Assembly: GCA_903951635.1 (NCBI GenBank)
Contig: CAJBCV010000185.1
Coordinates: 1 to 34,655 of the forward strand
DNA length: 34,655 nt
Direction: 5' to 3'
From: an uncultured Planctomycetaceae bacterium
GTDB lineage: Bacteria; Planctomycetota; Planctomycetia; Pirellulales; UBA1268
Numbering within the stretch: position 1 is the first letter of the stretch; each line of letters begins with the position of its first letter. The notes under the pieces are model-generated. The model did no database searches, was not told the origin of the DNA, and saw only the letters and a list, made by a program, of their open reading frames with translations. Made by a program: the position numbers and the translations under genes. Positions 9,549-20,823 of the stretch are shown piece after piece.

Positions 9549-9812
9549 TCAGAGGTCGGTCGGATCGAAGTCGAGCGGACCACCGGCTTCGGCCGATTCC
9601 CCGGTGATACGGAGGTTCGACGAGGTGTCGAGGTAGATCTTGTCCTGCTTGATCTCCTCGATGACGATCTGCATTTTGTCGGTGCTGTCGGTGTCAACGA
9701 GGGGACGGCCGCCGGCATTGAGCGCCACGAGGCGCTTCTGGATGAGCGTGGAGAGCTTGAACCGCCCCCCCACCTTGTTGACGATCTCTTCTTCGCGCAG
9801 GTCGTCGATCAT
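9549..9812 (-). CDS. rpoZ: RNA polymerase omega subunit
   Basis: An 87-residue omega subunit, which assists folding and assembly of the beta' subunit of RNA polymerase. The core reads [34 protein letters not shown], matching the conserved omega helix region (usually near K-x-x-xRY-x-L-V). The C-terminal half ([16 protein letters not shown]) is the variable acidic part. A GAGGAA Shine-Dalgarno lies 8 nt before the ATG at 9812. The position between gmk (69 bp) and coaC (44 bp) is the classic gmk-rpoZ-coaBC neighbourhood, which supports the assignment despite modest similarity to the E. coli protein. Confidence 0.88.
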   Translation of the reverse strand: MIDDLREEEIVNKVGGRFKLSTLIQKRLVALNAGGRPLVDTDSTDKMQIVIEEIKQDKIYLDTSSNLRITGESAEAGGPLDFDPTDL

Positions 9813-9881
9813 GGTCGTGTTCCTCGGGGGGCGGCTAGGGCGTGGGACGTGGGGATTGGACAGAGCGGGGGTGTCTGGCGG

Positions 9882-10523
9882 TCAGATGGCTCTCGGCCAG
9901 CGTCGGTCGGTGTGCTGTGGGGGAAGGCCGGCCGCCCGGAGGATCTGTTCGATCTGGCCCACCGCGGCGTCAACGTCGTCGTTGACGACCCGATGACGGT
10001 AACGATGGGCCTCTTTGAGCTCCCGATGGGCGACCTCGAGACGCCGTGCCATCGCCTCGGGGGTCTCGGTGCCCCGGGCCACGAGCCGCTGTTCGAGATG
10101 CTCAGGGTCGGAGGGCTCGACGAAGATCGTGACCGCATCGGGATACCGATCCAGAATCGACAGTGTACCCTCGACATCGATCTCCAGCACCACCCAATCG
10201 CCGGCCGTCAGCCGGGGGGCCACCTCGCCGGCGAGCGTTCCGTACCAGTGCTGCCGACCGTAGACGCGGCAGCATTCGAGGAACTCCCCGCCGTCCCGCC
10301 GCCGATCGAACTCCGGCTGGGTGAGGAAGTGGTAGTCGATCCCGTCCCGTTCGCCCGTTCGCGGGGGGCGGGTGGTGGCCGAGATGCTCGGGATGAGCTG
10401 CGGGAGGCGGTCCAGGAGACGGCGCAGGATCGTCGTCTTGCCGACCCCGGAGGGGCCCGAAATGACGACGACATTGCCCGTACCGGGCTTTTCTGGGCGA
10501 ACCATCAATCCGTTGTACATCAC
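9882..10523 (-). CDS. gmk: guanylate kinase
   Basis: Guanylate kinase (213 residues) phosphorylates GMP to GDP with ATP. The P-loop GPSGVGKT is at residues 23-30. The GMP-binding region follows as SISATTRPPRTGERDGIDYHFL, with EFLECCRVYGRQHWYGT after it, and WVVLEIDVEGTLSI is the Walker B-like strand. The frame can start at GTG 10523, ATG 10520 or ATG 10505 (MVRPEKPGTGN); the last gives an N-terminus closest to the family length. It lies between yicC and rpoZ, as in many bacteria. Confidence 0.96.
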   Translation of the reverse strand: MMYNGLMVRPEKPGTGNVVVISGPSGVGKTTILRRLLDRLPQLIPSISATTRPPRTGERDGIDYHFLTQPEFDRRRDGGEFLECCRVYGRQHWYGTLAGEVAPRLTAGDWVVLEIDVEGTLSILDRYPDAVTIFVEPSDPEHLEQRLVARGTETPEAMARRLEVAHRELKEAHRYRHRVVNDDVDAAVGQIEQILRAAGLPPQHTDRRWPRAI

Positions 10524-10584
10524 GGCAGGGGAGGCTGAAAAGGACTCGGCGTCCGATCGGGGATTGATGTTTCCCGCGGGGTGA

Positions 10585-11466
10585 TCACTCGAGGTTTTGG
10601 ACGAGCTCCCGGAGCCTTTCGACCCGGGTCTTCACCTCGACCACCGCATGGGCGATCGTCACATCGGACGACTTCGAGCCGATCGTGTTGGCCTCCCGGG
10701 CGAGTTCCTGGGTGAGGAAGTCGAGCGACCGCCCCGGCGAATCCTCGCCGAGGAGCCGGGTGAACTGGTCGAGGTGGCTCTCCAGGCGGACAAGCTCCTC
10801 GGCGATGTCGGTGCGGTCGGCGAGGAGGGCGATCTCCCGGGCCAGATCTCCCGCACCGAGGGTCAGCGCCTGCTGCTCGAGCACCTTCGCCACCCGGTCG
10901 CTGAGCCGCTGGCGATGCTCGACGAGGACGGCGGGAACACGATCGCGGATCGTCGCCGACAGCGCCCGGATCTCGCTGCACGTGGCGAGCATGTCGCGGG
11001 CCATCGAATCCCCCTCGGTTCGCCGCATCCGTTCGAGCCGCTGGAGCGCTGTCTGCAGTGCCCGCTGCACGAGCGGCCAAGCCGCGTCGATCGCCTCCTG
11101 GGACGGCGTCGATTCGACGAGGATCCCGGGAAGGGCGAGGAGGGCATCGACCGTCTTCGGGACGGGGAGATCGTGGGTGGCGCAGAAGTCTTCGAGTTGG
11201 TCGAGGTAGGCCGCCAATTGTGTCTGATCGAGGCCCCGCGAGGCAGGGGCCAGTGGGCCGGCGACGTCGAGCGCGACCTGCACTGCGCCGCGACGAACTC
11301 GCTCCCGCACGACCGCCTCGATCCGTGACTCGAGGACGGCGAAGCCCTCGCGGGACCGGAGCGAGACTTTGAGGAAGCGGTTGTTGACGCACCGCACCTC
11401 GATCCGGGCGGTATTGGCCCCTTCGGTGGCGAGCCCCTCGCCACAACCGGTCATGCTGAGCGCCAC
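10585..11466 (-). CDS. yicC: YicC-family endoribonuclease
   Basis: A 293-residue YicC/YloC protein; the E. coli member has been reported to be an endoribonuclease involved in small-RNA turnover. The N-terminus ALSMTGCGEG matches the family SMTGxG/SMTAYA start, which supports the GTG start at 11466. The N-terminal YicC domain contains EVRCVNNRFLKVSLR. The C-terminal DUF1732-type domain ends with GRSLDFLTQELAREANTIGSKSSD, the most conserved family segment. gmk follows after 61 bp, the usual yicC-gmk order. Length and motifs are complete. Confidence 0.94.
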   Translation of the reverse strand: MALSMTGCGEGLATEGANTARIEVRCVNNRFLKVSLRSREGFAVLESRIEAVVRERVRRGAVQVALDVAGPLAPASRGLDQTQLAAYLDQLEDFCATHDLPVPKTVDALLALPGILVESTPSQEAIDAAWPLVQRALQTALQRLERMRRTEGDSMARDMLATCSEIRALSATIRDRVPAVLVEHRQRLSDRVAKVLEQQALTLGAGDLAREIALLADRTDIAEELVRLESHLDQFTRLLGEDSPGRSLDFLTQELAREANTIGSKSSDVTIAHAVVEVKTRVERLRELVQNLE

Positions 11467-11505
11467 GTGGTGATCATCCCTTCGCCGCGATGAATGGAGA
11501 AAGGA

Positions 11506-11946
11506 TCACTTCGCCGCGTCGGCAGCCGGGTTTGCTTCGGCCGGTGCCTGCGTTTCGGCGGCGGCCGGGGCGGTCGTGCCGCCGGCGGCAGCGCCCTCGC
11601 CTTCCTTCGCCTCGGTGGCCGCCGGCGTGGTCGCAGCCGGGAGCGCCCCACCGGTGGCATCGGTGCCGATCGGGGCGGAGGTGCCAAGGGTCGAGGCACT
11701 GAACTTTGACTCCTGCCGGCCGAGCACGTTGAGAGCGAGAATGCAAAGCAGGATCCAGAACGCCGCCACGCCGATCGTGATCTTCGTGAACACGTCCCCT
11801 GCCTTCGTGCCGAAGGCGCTCTGTCCCCCGGCGCCGCCGAAAGCCCCGGCAAGGCCGCCGCCACGTCCCCGCTGAATGAGGACCAGGAGGATGAGGAACA
11901 ACGACGAGAGGATGAGGAACAGGCCGAGGAGAAAGCGGACGATCAT
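11506..11946 (-). CDS. secG: protein-export membrane protein SecG with extended Ala-rich tail
   Basis: SecG is the accessory subunit of the SecYEG translocon in the inner membrane. Two transmembrane helices are visible: residues ~4-24 ([20 protein letters not shown]) and ~57-76 ([20 protein letters not shown]). The conserved loop between them contains [28 protein letters not shown]. At 146 residues it is about twice the usual 70-80. The extra ~65 C-terminal residues are Ala/Pro/Thr/Glu low complexity and are probably disordered. The start is the ATG at 11946, without a strong ribosome binding site. A perfect 26-bp palindrome lies 46 nt before the start codon. Confidence 0.93.
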   Translation of the reverse strand: MIVRFLLGLFLILSSLFLILLVLIQRGRGGGLAGAFGGAGGQSAFGTKAGDVFTKITIGVAAFWILLCILALNVLGRQESKFSASTLGTSAPIGTDATGGALPAATTPAATEAKEGEGAAAGGTTAPAAAETQAPAEANPAADAAK

Positions 11947-11992
11947 GGCAACGGATTCCGGGACGGGCAGAAAAGGAGCAACCTTGGATGGA

Positions 11993-12018
11993 CCTCTCCG
12001 GTACCGGTACCGGAGAGG
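11993..12018. promoter_or_regulatory. perfect 26-bp palindrome in the secG leader
   Basis: Bases 11993-12005 (CCTCTCCGGTACC) are the exact reverse complement of 12006-12018, with no spacer. It lies between the tpiA stop (12120) and the secG start (11946). It could be an operator for a dimeric regulator or an mRNA hairpin. The following bases on the minus strand are only weakly T-rich, so it is not a clear terminator. Confidence 0.75.
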
Positions 12019-12119
12019 ACGCAGTCTAACAGCCGGGGGAAAAAGTCATCCATGACACTTTTCCAAGCCAGGCCGACAGAGGGCGTGTGGCGAAGCGCCT
12101 CCCGCTGGGCGGGAGTGGC

Positions 12120-12902
12120 TCAGCCGAAGGCCTTGGCGATGGCGAGGAAGTCGTCAGCCTTGAGGCTCGCACCGCCGACCAACGCCCCGTCGATATCGGG
12201 ACAGGCGGCGAGTTCGGCGGCGTTGTCGGGCTTGACGCTGCCGCCGTACTGAATGCGGATCGTGTCGGCGACCGTTGGCGAGGAGAGCCGGGCGAGGAGC
12301 GAGCGGACGAGGGCGTGGACGTCCTGGGCCTGCTGCGGGGTCGCCACCTTGCCAGTGCCGATCGCCCACACCGGCTCGTAGGCGACGACGAGTTTCGCCA
12401 GGTCGGCGGCGGGAATCCCGGCGAGTGAGCCGAGGACCTGCTCGGAGACCACCGCTTCGGTCCGCCCTGACTCCCGCTCCTCGAGCGATTCACCGACGCA
12501 GACGATCGGCGTCAGCCCCGCGGCAAGCACCGCCTTGACCTTGGCATTGACCGTCGCGTCGGTCTCGCCGAACAGCGTCCGCCGCTCCGAGTGGCCGAGG
12601 ATGCAGTAGCGGCTGCCGATGTCGCGGAGCATGCCCGGGGCCACCTCGCCGGTGAAGGCTCCGCTCTCTTTGTCGTGAGCGTTCTGTCCACCGAGGGCCA
12701 CCCCCGACGGCGAGTTGCCGGCGGCCAACCCGAGGGCCGCCGCCACGGTCGTGGCGTAGAGGGCCGGCGGACAGAGGACGAGATCGACGCTTCCCGCCTC
12801 GCCGGCCCGGGCCGCGACGGCCTCGGTAAGGCTGCGGGCCTTGGCCCCATCGAGGTTCATCTTCCAATTGCCGGCGACGATGGGCTTCCTGCGAGTGGAC
12901 AT
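12120..12902 (-). CDS. tpiA: triosephosphate isomerase
   Basis: TIM barrel enzyme (260 residues) interconverting dihydroxyacetone phosphate and glyceraldehyde 3-phosphate. The active site is complete: Asn12 and Lys14 in GNWKMN, His104 in ILGHSERR, Glu176 in [13 protein letters not shown], and the phosphate-binding YGGSVKP near the C-terminus. The frame continues upstream, but the ATG at 12902 ([16 protein letters not shown]) gives the family N-terminus and has a GAGG Shine-Dalgarno about 8 nt upstream. secG follows 173 bp downstream; a tpiA-secG neighbourhood is common in bacteria. Confidence 0.97.
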   Translation of the reverse strand: MSTRRKPIVAGNWKMNLDGAKARSLTEAVAARAGEAGSVDLVLCPPALYATTVAAALGLAAGNSPSGVALGGQNAHDKESGAFTGEVAPGMLRDIGSRYCILGHSERRTLFGETDATVNAKVKAVLAAGLTPIVCVGESLEERESGRTEAVVSEQVLGSLAGIPAADLAKLVVAYEPVWAIGTGKVATPQQAQDVHALVRSLLARLSSPTVADTIRIQYGGSVKPDNAAELAACPDIDGALVGGASLKADDFLAIAKAFG

Positions 12903-13023
12903 GCGCGGACCTCGATGAGGGAGGGAACGGTTGGACGGTCGGAAGAGCGAACCAGATTTTCCTGCCGGTGGCAACTGCGATCGGAGAGGCCGCGACGCTT
13001 CACGAGGGAGCGATCGAAGGCCT

Positions 13024-14175
13024 TCAGCCGACCGGGGCGGCCGAGGCGTACGACCCGAGGATCACGACCCGCTTGCAGCGCCGCTCGAGGGCCGAGATCG
13101 CCCGGCGGACGCGGAGGTCGTCGCGGTGTCCCTCGAGTTCGACGAAGAAGATGTAGCCCCGTTCCTCCCCCGGGAGCGGAAACGACTCGATCCAGGTGAG
13201 GTTGAGCTTCTGCTTCTTGGGGATCGCCAGGGCGTCGGCGAGGCCGCCGGGGCGGTGTTCGATCTCGAACATCAGCGACGTCTTGTCGTTCCCGGTGCGC
13301 GAAGAATCGGCATGGCCGATGACGGCGAAGCGGGTCGTGTTGCCGGCGACGTCCTCGATGTTCTCGGCGAGGATGTCGAGGCCGTGATGGACGCCGGCCT
13401 GGCGGCTGGCGATCGCGGCGGCCCGGGGTGTCTTGGCGGCGGTCTCGGCGGCGGCGCTCGTGCTGGTCACCTCGACGAGCCGGGCATCGGGGAGATGCCG
13501 AGCGAGCCAGTTGCGGCACTGCGAGAGCGCCTGCGGGCGGCTGTAGACCGTGTCGATCACCGTCCGGTCACAGGCGGCCAGGAGGTTGTGGTGGATCCGC
13601 AGCGGCACCTCGGCGCAGATCTTCACCGGCAGGCGGGAGAAGTTGTCGAGGGTGTCGGCGATCCGGCCGTCGGTGGAGTTTTCCAGCGGCACGACGCCAT
13701 AGTGGGAGTGGCCGGCGTTCACCTCCTCGAAGGCCGCCGAGATGCTCGCCACCGGGACAAACTCGACCGAGCTGCCGAAGCGGTGGAGGGCGGCCAGATG
13801 GCTGTAGGTCCAGGCCGGGCCGAGGTGGGCGACGCGGAGGTGCTGCTCGATGGCCCGTGACCCGGAGATCAACTCGCGGTACACCGCCTTGAGGCTCTCC
13901 GCCGAGAGTGGCCCGGGATTGTTCGCGGCAACCCGCTCGAGGACGATCTCCTCGCGGGAGGGATCGTACGTCTGCTGGCCCGTGGCCCGCTTGTGATGGC
14001 CGATCTTGCCGGCGACCGTTGCCCGCTCGTTCATGAGGGAGACGAGCAACCGGTCGATGCGGTCGATCTCGCCGCGGAGCGGGGCGAGGCCCGGCTCCTT
14101 CCCCTGTGGCTCCGCCGATTCGGCGGCGGAGAGGCGTTCGGACGAGGGTTTGCGGTGGGGGCCCGACTTGGCCAT
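13024..14175 (-). CDS. pheA: P-protein: chorismate mutase / prephenate dehydratase
   Basis: Bifunctional enzyme converting chorismate to prephenate and then to phenylpyruvate for phenylalanine synthesis. An N-terminal AroQ-type chorismate mutase (LRGEIDRIDRLLVSLMNERATVAGKIGHHK) is followed by prephenate dehydratase (VAHLGPAWTYSHLAA, then GVVPLENSTDGRI, then NTTRFAVIG with the catalytic Thr of the TRF motif). The C-terminal ACT domain contains the allosteric ESFP motif (LTWIESFPLPGEERGYIFFVELEGH), so feedback inhibition by phenylalanine is likely. The ATG at 14175 (MAKSGPHRK) gives 383 residues; an ATG 27 bp upstream is possible. It is divergent from dnaK across a 354-bp intergenic region. Confidence 0.95.
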   Translation of the reverse strand: MAKSGPHRKPSSERLSAAESAEPQGKEPGLAPLRGEIDRIDRLLVSLMNERATVAGKIGHHKRATGQQTYDPSREEIVLERVAANNPGPLSAESLKAVYRELISGSRAIEQHLRVAHLGPAWTYSHLAALHRFGSSVEFVPVASISAAFEEVNAGHSHYGVVPLENSTDGRIADTLDNFSRLPVKICAEVPLRIHHNLLAACDRTVIDTVYSRPQALSQCRNWLARHLPDARLVEVTSTSAAAETAAKTPRAAAIASRQAGVHHGLDILAENIEDVAGNTTRFAVIGHADSSRTGNDKTSLMFEIEHRPGGLADALAIPKKQKLNLTWIESFPLPGEERGYIFFVELEGHRDDLRVRRAISALERRCKRVVILGSYASAAPVG

Positions 14176-14367
14176 GGAACGCCGGACGACAAGGCCGGAC
14201 AAAGAGGGGAAAAAGGAGTCGGACAGCCAAAATGGCAGGCCGGCGGCCCGGGGCGCGGATGCCCGGCTCCGAACCGCCCACTGTAATCAGATTGGCAGTC
14301 CCGTAAATAACACGATCTTTCTGCGGGCCGAGAAAAGGGGAGATCTTCTTTGGGCGTCATTCCCGGC

Positions 14368-14383
14368 TGGCACGCTCTTTGCA
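14368..14383 (+). promoter_or_regulatory. sigma-54 type -24/-12 promoter of dnaK
   Basis: TGGCACG-CTCT-TTGCA is an exact match to the sigma-54 consensus TGGCACG-N4-TTGCW, preceded by the favoured pyrimidine. Transcription would start near 14395, leaving a leader of about 135 nt before the dnaK ATG. No CIRCE inverted repeat is present in the 354-bp pheA-dnaK gap (14176-14529). Apart from this promoter and a CCCG...CGGG dyad around 14301-14328, I see nothing else there. Confidence 0.75.
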
Positions 14384-14529
14384 CCTCAGGGGCCAGCGTT
14401 GGGCCGGGAGCGGTCGCGTTCCAGCCGCCTGCAGCCGAATCTGGCGCGGGTCCGTTCCCGGTCCACCACCAAGTCATCCCGCAGCATCAAACCCCAGCAC
14501 ATCACCCCCAAGACAAGGAAACAAGTCCC

Positions 14530-16446
<1,917 letters not shown>

Positions 16447-16460
16447 TCCCTTCTCCTCCC

Positions 16461-16490
16461 GACCGGCCGCGGTGACAGCCGCCGCCGGTC
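16461..16490 (+). other. stem-loop after dnaK
   Basis: GACCGGC (16461-16467) pairs exactly with GCCGGTC (16484-16490) just after the dnaK stop. It has no T tract. It may protect the 3' end of the dnaK mRNA or form part of the dnaK-clpB attenuation region. Confidence 0.5.
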
Positions 16491-16516
16491 AGGTCTGAAC
16501 GGTCCAAACTCCCGAG

Positions 16517-16551
16517 GGGAGACGGTGGCTGCCACCGTCTCCCTTTTTTTT
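16517..16551 (+). terminator. strong intrinsic terminator between dnaK and clpB
   Basis: GGGAGACGGTGG (16517-16528), loop CTG, perfect complement CCACCGTCTCCC (16532-16543), then eight T. It ends only 15 nt before the clpB ATG, immediately against its GAAGGA ribosome binding site. It should end most dnaK transcripts and could act as an attenuator for clpB. Confidence 0.92.
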
Positions 16552-16566
16552 GAAGGACTCAAAGCC

Positions 16567-19209
<2,643 letters not shown>

Positions 19210-19251
19210 GGCGGCAGGATTGCCGCACAGCTCCACGGAAGCAAAAGCATC

Positions 19252-19293
19252 GGGGCCGCGCAAGCCTTCAGTTCGCGCGGCCCCTGGTGTTTT
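19252..19293 (+). terminator. intrinsic terminator of clpB
   Basis: GGGGCCGCGC (19252-19261) pairs perfectly with GCGCGGCCCC (19275-19284), followed by TGGTGTTTT. It lies 43 nt after the clpB stop. Confidence 0.8.
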
Positions 19294-19349
19294 CGGTAGT
19301 CAAGCTTGGCAAGGCTCCCGCAGGCTAGCGAGTGCCGAGCGGGCGTCGA

Positions 19350-19547
19350 TCAGCCGCGCTTGCGATCGTCGAGGCCCATCCGGGCGATGAGGACTTCAGC
19401 TCCGGCGGTCATCTTGCGGAGCTTGGTGGCGATGACGAGCCGTTCCGACTGGGTGGCCTTCTTGAGCTTGAGGGCGAACTTGGCGACCTTCTGCTTCCGG
19501 TGCCGGCGACGCTTGATTTCCTTCATCCGGTTGCTGATGCCGCCCAT
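19350..19547 (-). CDS. small basic planctomycete protein (DUF6800-like)
   Basis: A 65-residue, strongly basic protein: MGGISNRMKEIKRRRHRKQK, then a helical stretch rich in Lys and Arg, then KLRKMTAGAEVLIARMGL. I recognise it as a short protein family widespread in planctomycetes, probably the one catalogued as DUF6800, but I cannot check this. Its function is unknown; the charge pattern would suit RNA or ribosome binding, which is inference only. The ATG at 19547 is chosen because conservation begins with MGGIS. It is convergent with clpB, and the two genes share the region around the clpB terminator. Confidence 0.75.
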   Translation of the reverse strand: MGGISNRMKEIKRRRHRKQKVAKFALKLKKATQSERLVIATKLRKMTAGAEVLIARMGLDDRKRG

Positions 19548-19658
19548 GATATCGCTGGTCCTGTCGGGTGTTCGTGGGGTGTGGGTGTCGGGTCGCGAAG
19601 GGGTCGGCGGGGGCACGAAGTGCCGTAGGCCGGGAAATCCACGCGCGATCCAGGGGTC

Positions 19659-19709
19659 AACTGATCAGTTTTAGGCCAAATCGCCTTATTCGTCAAAGGC
19701 GATCCCTGG
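19659..19709. other. nested inverted repeats upstream of the tRNA
   Basis: A perfect 12-bp palindrome AACTGATCAGTT (19659-19670) is followed by ATCGCC (19680-19685) / GGCGAT (19698-19703). This lies in the 307-bp gap between the basic protein (start 19547) and the tRNA. Its role is unknown; it could be an operator for the basic-protein gene. Confidence 0.45.
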
Positions 19710-19755
19710 GGCACCGAGGCAGGGGGTATTCCAGGCGGTGGATCGCGTCCGCCTG

Positions 19756-19783
19756 CTGACGGCGGTGGGAGGCTTGCTAGACT
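19756..19783 (+). promoter_or_regulatory. possible sigma-70 type promoter of tRNA-Ser
   Basis: CTGACG (19756-19761), a 16-nt spacer and TAGACT (19778-19783) resemble -35/-10 boxes, about 70 nt before the tRNA. The match is partial. Confidence 0.3.
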
Positions 19784-19854
19784 GCGTCTCCGGCAGGTGC
19801 GTTGGCAGGCTCGGGCGAAGGTCGTTCGGGGCCGTTGGCTCACGGCTGCCGTTG

Positions 19855-19941
19855 GGATGGGTGGCAGAGCGGTTGAATGCACCGGTCTTGAAAACCGGCA
19901 GCGGCGAAAGTCGCTCGTGGGTTCGAATCCCACCCCATCCG
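19855..19941 (+). tRNA. tRNA-Ser (anticodon UGA)
   Basis: An 87-nt tRNA with acceptor stem GGATGGG/CCCATCC, D arm GCAGAGCGGTTGAATGC, and anticodon stem CCGGT-CTTGAAA-ACCGG with anticodon TGA. A long variable arm closes with AGCG/CGCT, typical of class II tRNA-Ser, and the T arm is GTGGG-TTCGAAT-CCCAC. The discriminator is G. CCA is not encoded. Its 3' half (19887-19943) is repeated at 25874-25930, marking it as a probable integration site. Confidence 0.96.
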
Positions 19942-20353
19942 TTTGTTGCAGGAGACACCGCTGCGGCCCTGCCGCGGAGGCGGTCCTGATCGCCGGTCTA
20001 AACACCGTCAGATGAGTCGGGTTGCGTTCGGCGAGCGAGGGCCCACCAACCCTGGTATCCAACGGGTCTCGGGAGCCGCCTCAGGGCCGAGCTATCAGGC
20101 GTGCTCCATCCGAAATCGGGATGCGTCGCCCTTGAGCAGCGTGGATCCGGATTTCCAAGGCAGGCCGCCTGGATAATGGCGTGCCCGAATGCGCCTACGG
20201 GTTGTTCGTCGAGAGGTCGGTTTGGATGCAGTTGCTGGCCGAGTTGGCCCAGGATGCCGACTGGAAATCTTCAAGTTGGCCATTGTCCGCCAACGGTGGA
20301 GGAGAGGGAGCGCTGCACCATCGGCATTCGCTCCGAGGAGACTCGATCAGAAA
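19942..20353. other. 412-bp gap; possible integrase relic
   Basis: There is no intact gene between the tRNA and the immunity-like gene. Around 20195-20300 on the plus strand, three frames in succession give VVRREV, LLAELAQDADWK and IFKLAIVR. This faintly recalls the mid-region of planctomycete tyrosine recombinases (REV, then a D-x-x-W-R/K segment, then LAR). It would be a frame-broken relic at best. Confidence 0.25.
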
Positions 20354-20695
20354 TCATGGTAGGGATGTTGCCCCATGGCGCCCCACAAACACGACGATGT
20401 CACCAATGTCCGGAATTCGACCGAGTTTATTCCACTCATCGGCGATCCGATTGAGAATGTCCTGTCGATCGCGATGCCATAACTCGAGTCCACTTCCATC
20501 GGGGCGATAGGAGCCTGCCGAGACATCACCTGACGCTAGCATCAGATCGACACAATCGAGAGTCTCGCGTTGGAGGCGATCGAGATCGGCGTCTCCCACC
20601 TCATCACGGATACGAGCCACTACGAACCACAAACCGACCTCATCGGCGTGTGCCTCGGCAATAAGCTCTTTCGCCATTTCGAATCTCGTGTTCAT
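20354..20695 (-). CDS. probable immunity protein of the adjacent toxin-like gene
   Basis: A 113-residue protein starting at the ATG at 20695 (MNTRFEMAKELIAEAHADEVGLW). An upstream in-frame ATG at 20827 exists, but the residues it adds look non-coding. The pattern (LWFVVARIRDE, ETLDCVDLMLASGDVSAG, DGSGLELWHRD, ILNRIADEWNKLGRIPDIGDIVVF) fits a family of small single-domain cytosolic proteins that I recall as frequent next to polymorphic toxins; I cannot give its accession. No signal peptide or membrane segment is visible. It lies 128 bp downstream of the toxin-like gene on the same strand, the standard toxin-then-immunity order. The function is inferred from context and pattern, not proven. Confidence 0.6.
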   Translation of the reverse strand: MNTRFEMAKELIAEAHADEVGLWFVVARIRDEVGDADLDRLQRETLDCVDLMLASGDVSAGSYRPDGSGLELWHRDRQDILNRIADEWNKLGRIPDIGDIVVFVGRHGATSLP

Positions 20696-20823
20696 GGGTC
20701 GTCTCAGCAGGATGAAGATAAAGTACCCCGCCGCTGGATGCGGCGCCTGGCGCCTTGCAAAGCTTGGCTTTCTTTGGGTGTTCCAATTGGCAGAAGGTCC
20801 GAGATGAGTTCTTTCATGGACTG

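Noticed and set aside
14176..14529. Search for a CIRCE element or sigma-32 promoter before dnaK
   Set aside because: No TTAGCACTC-N9-GAGTGCTAA inverted repeat and no convincing sigma-32 boxes were found; only the sigma-54 type site stands out.
19211..19227. Small GCGGCA/TGCCGC hairpin just after clpB
   Set aside because: It is short and without a T tract; the stronger hairpin at 19252-19293 is the better terminator.
19686..19958. Minus-strand frame reading GWGGIRTHERLSPLPVFKTGAF-type sequence
   Set aside because: This is the well-known false protein produced by translating the antisense of a tRNA-Ser gene.
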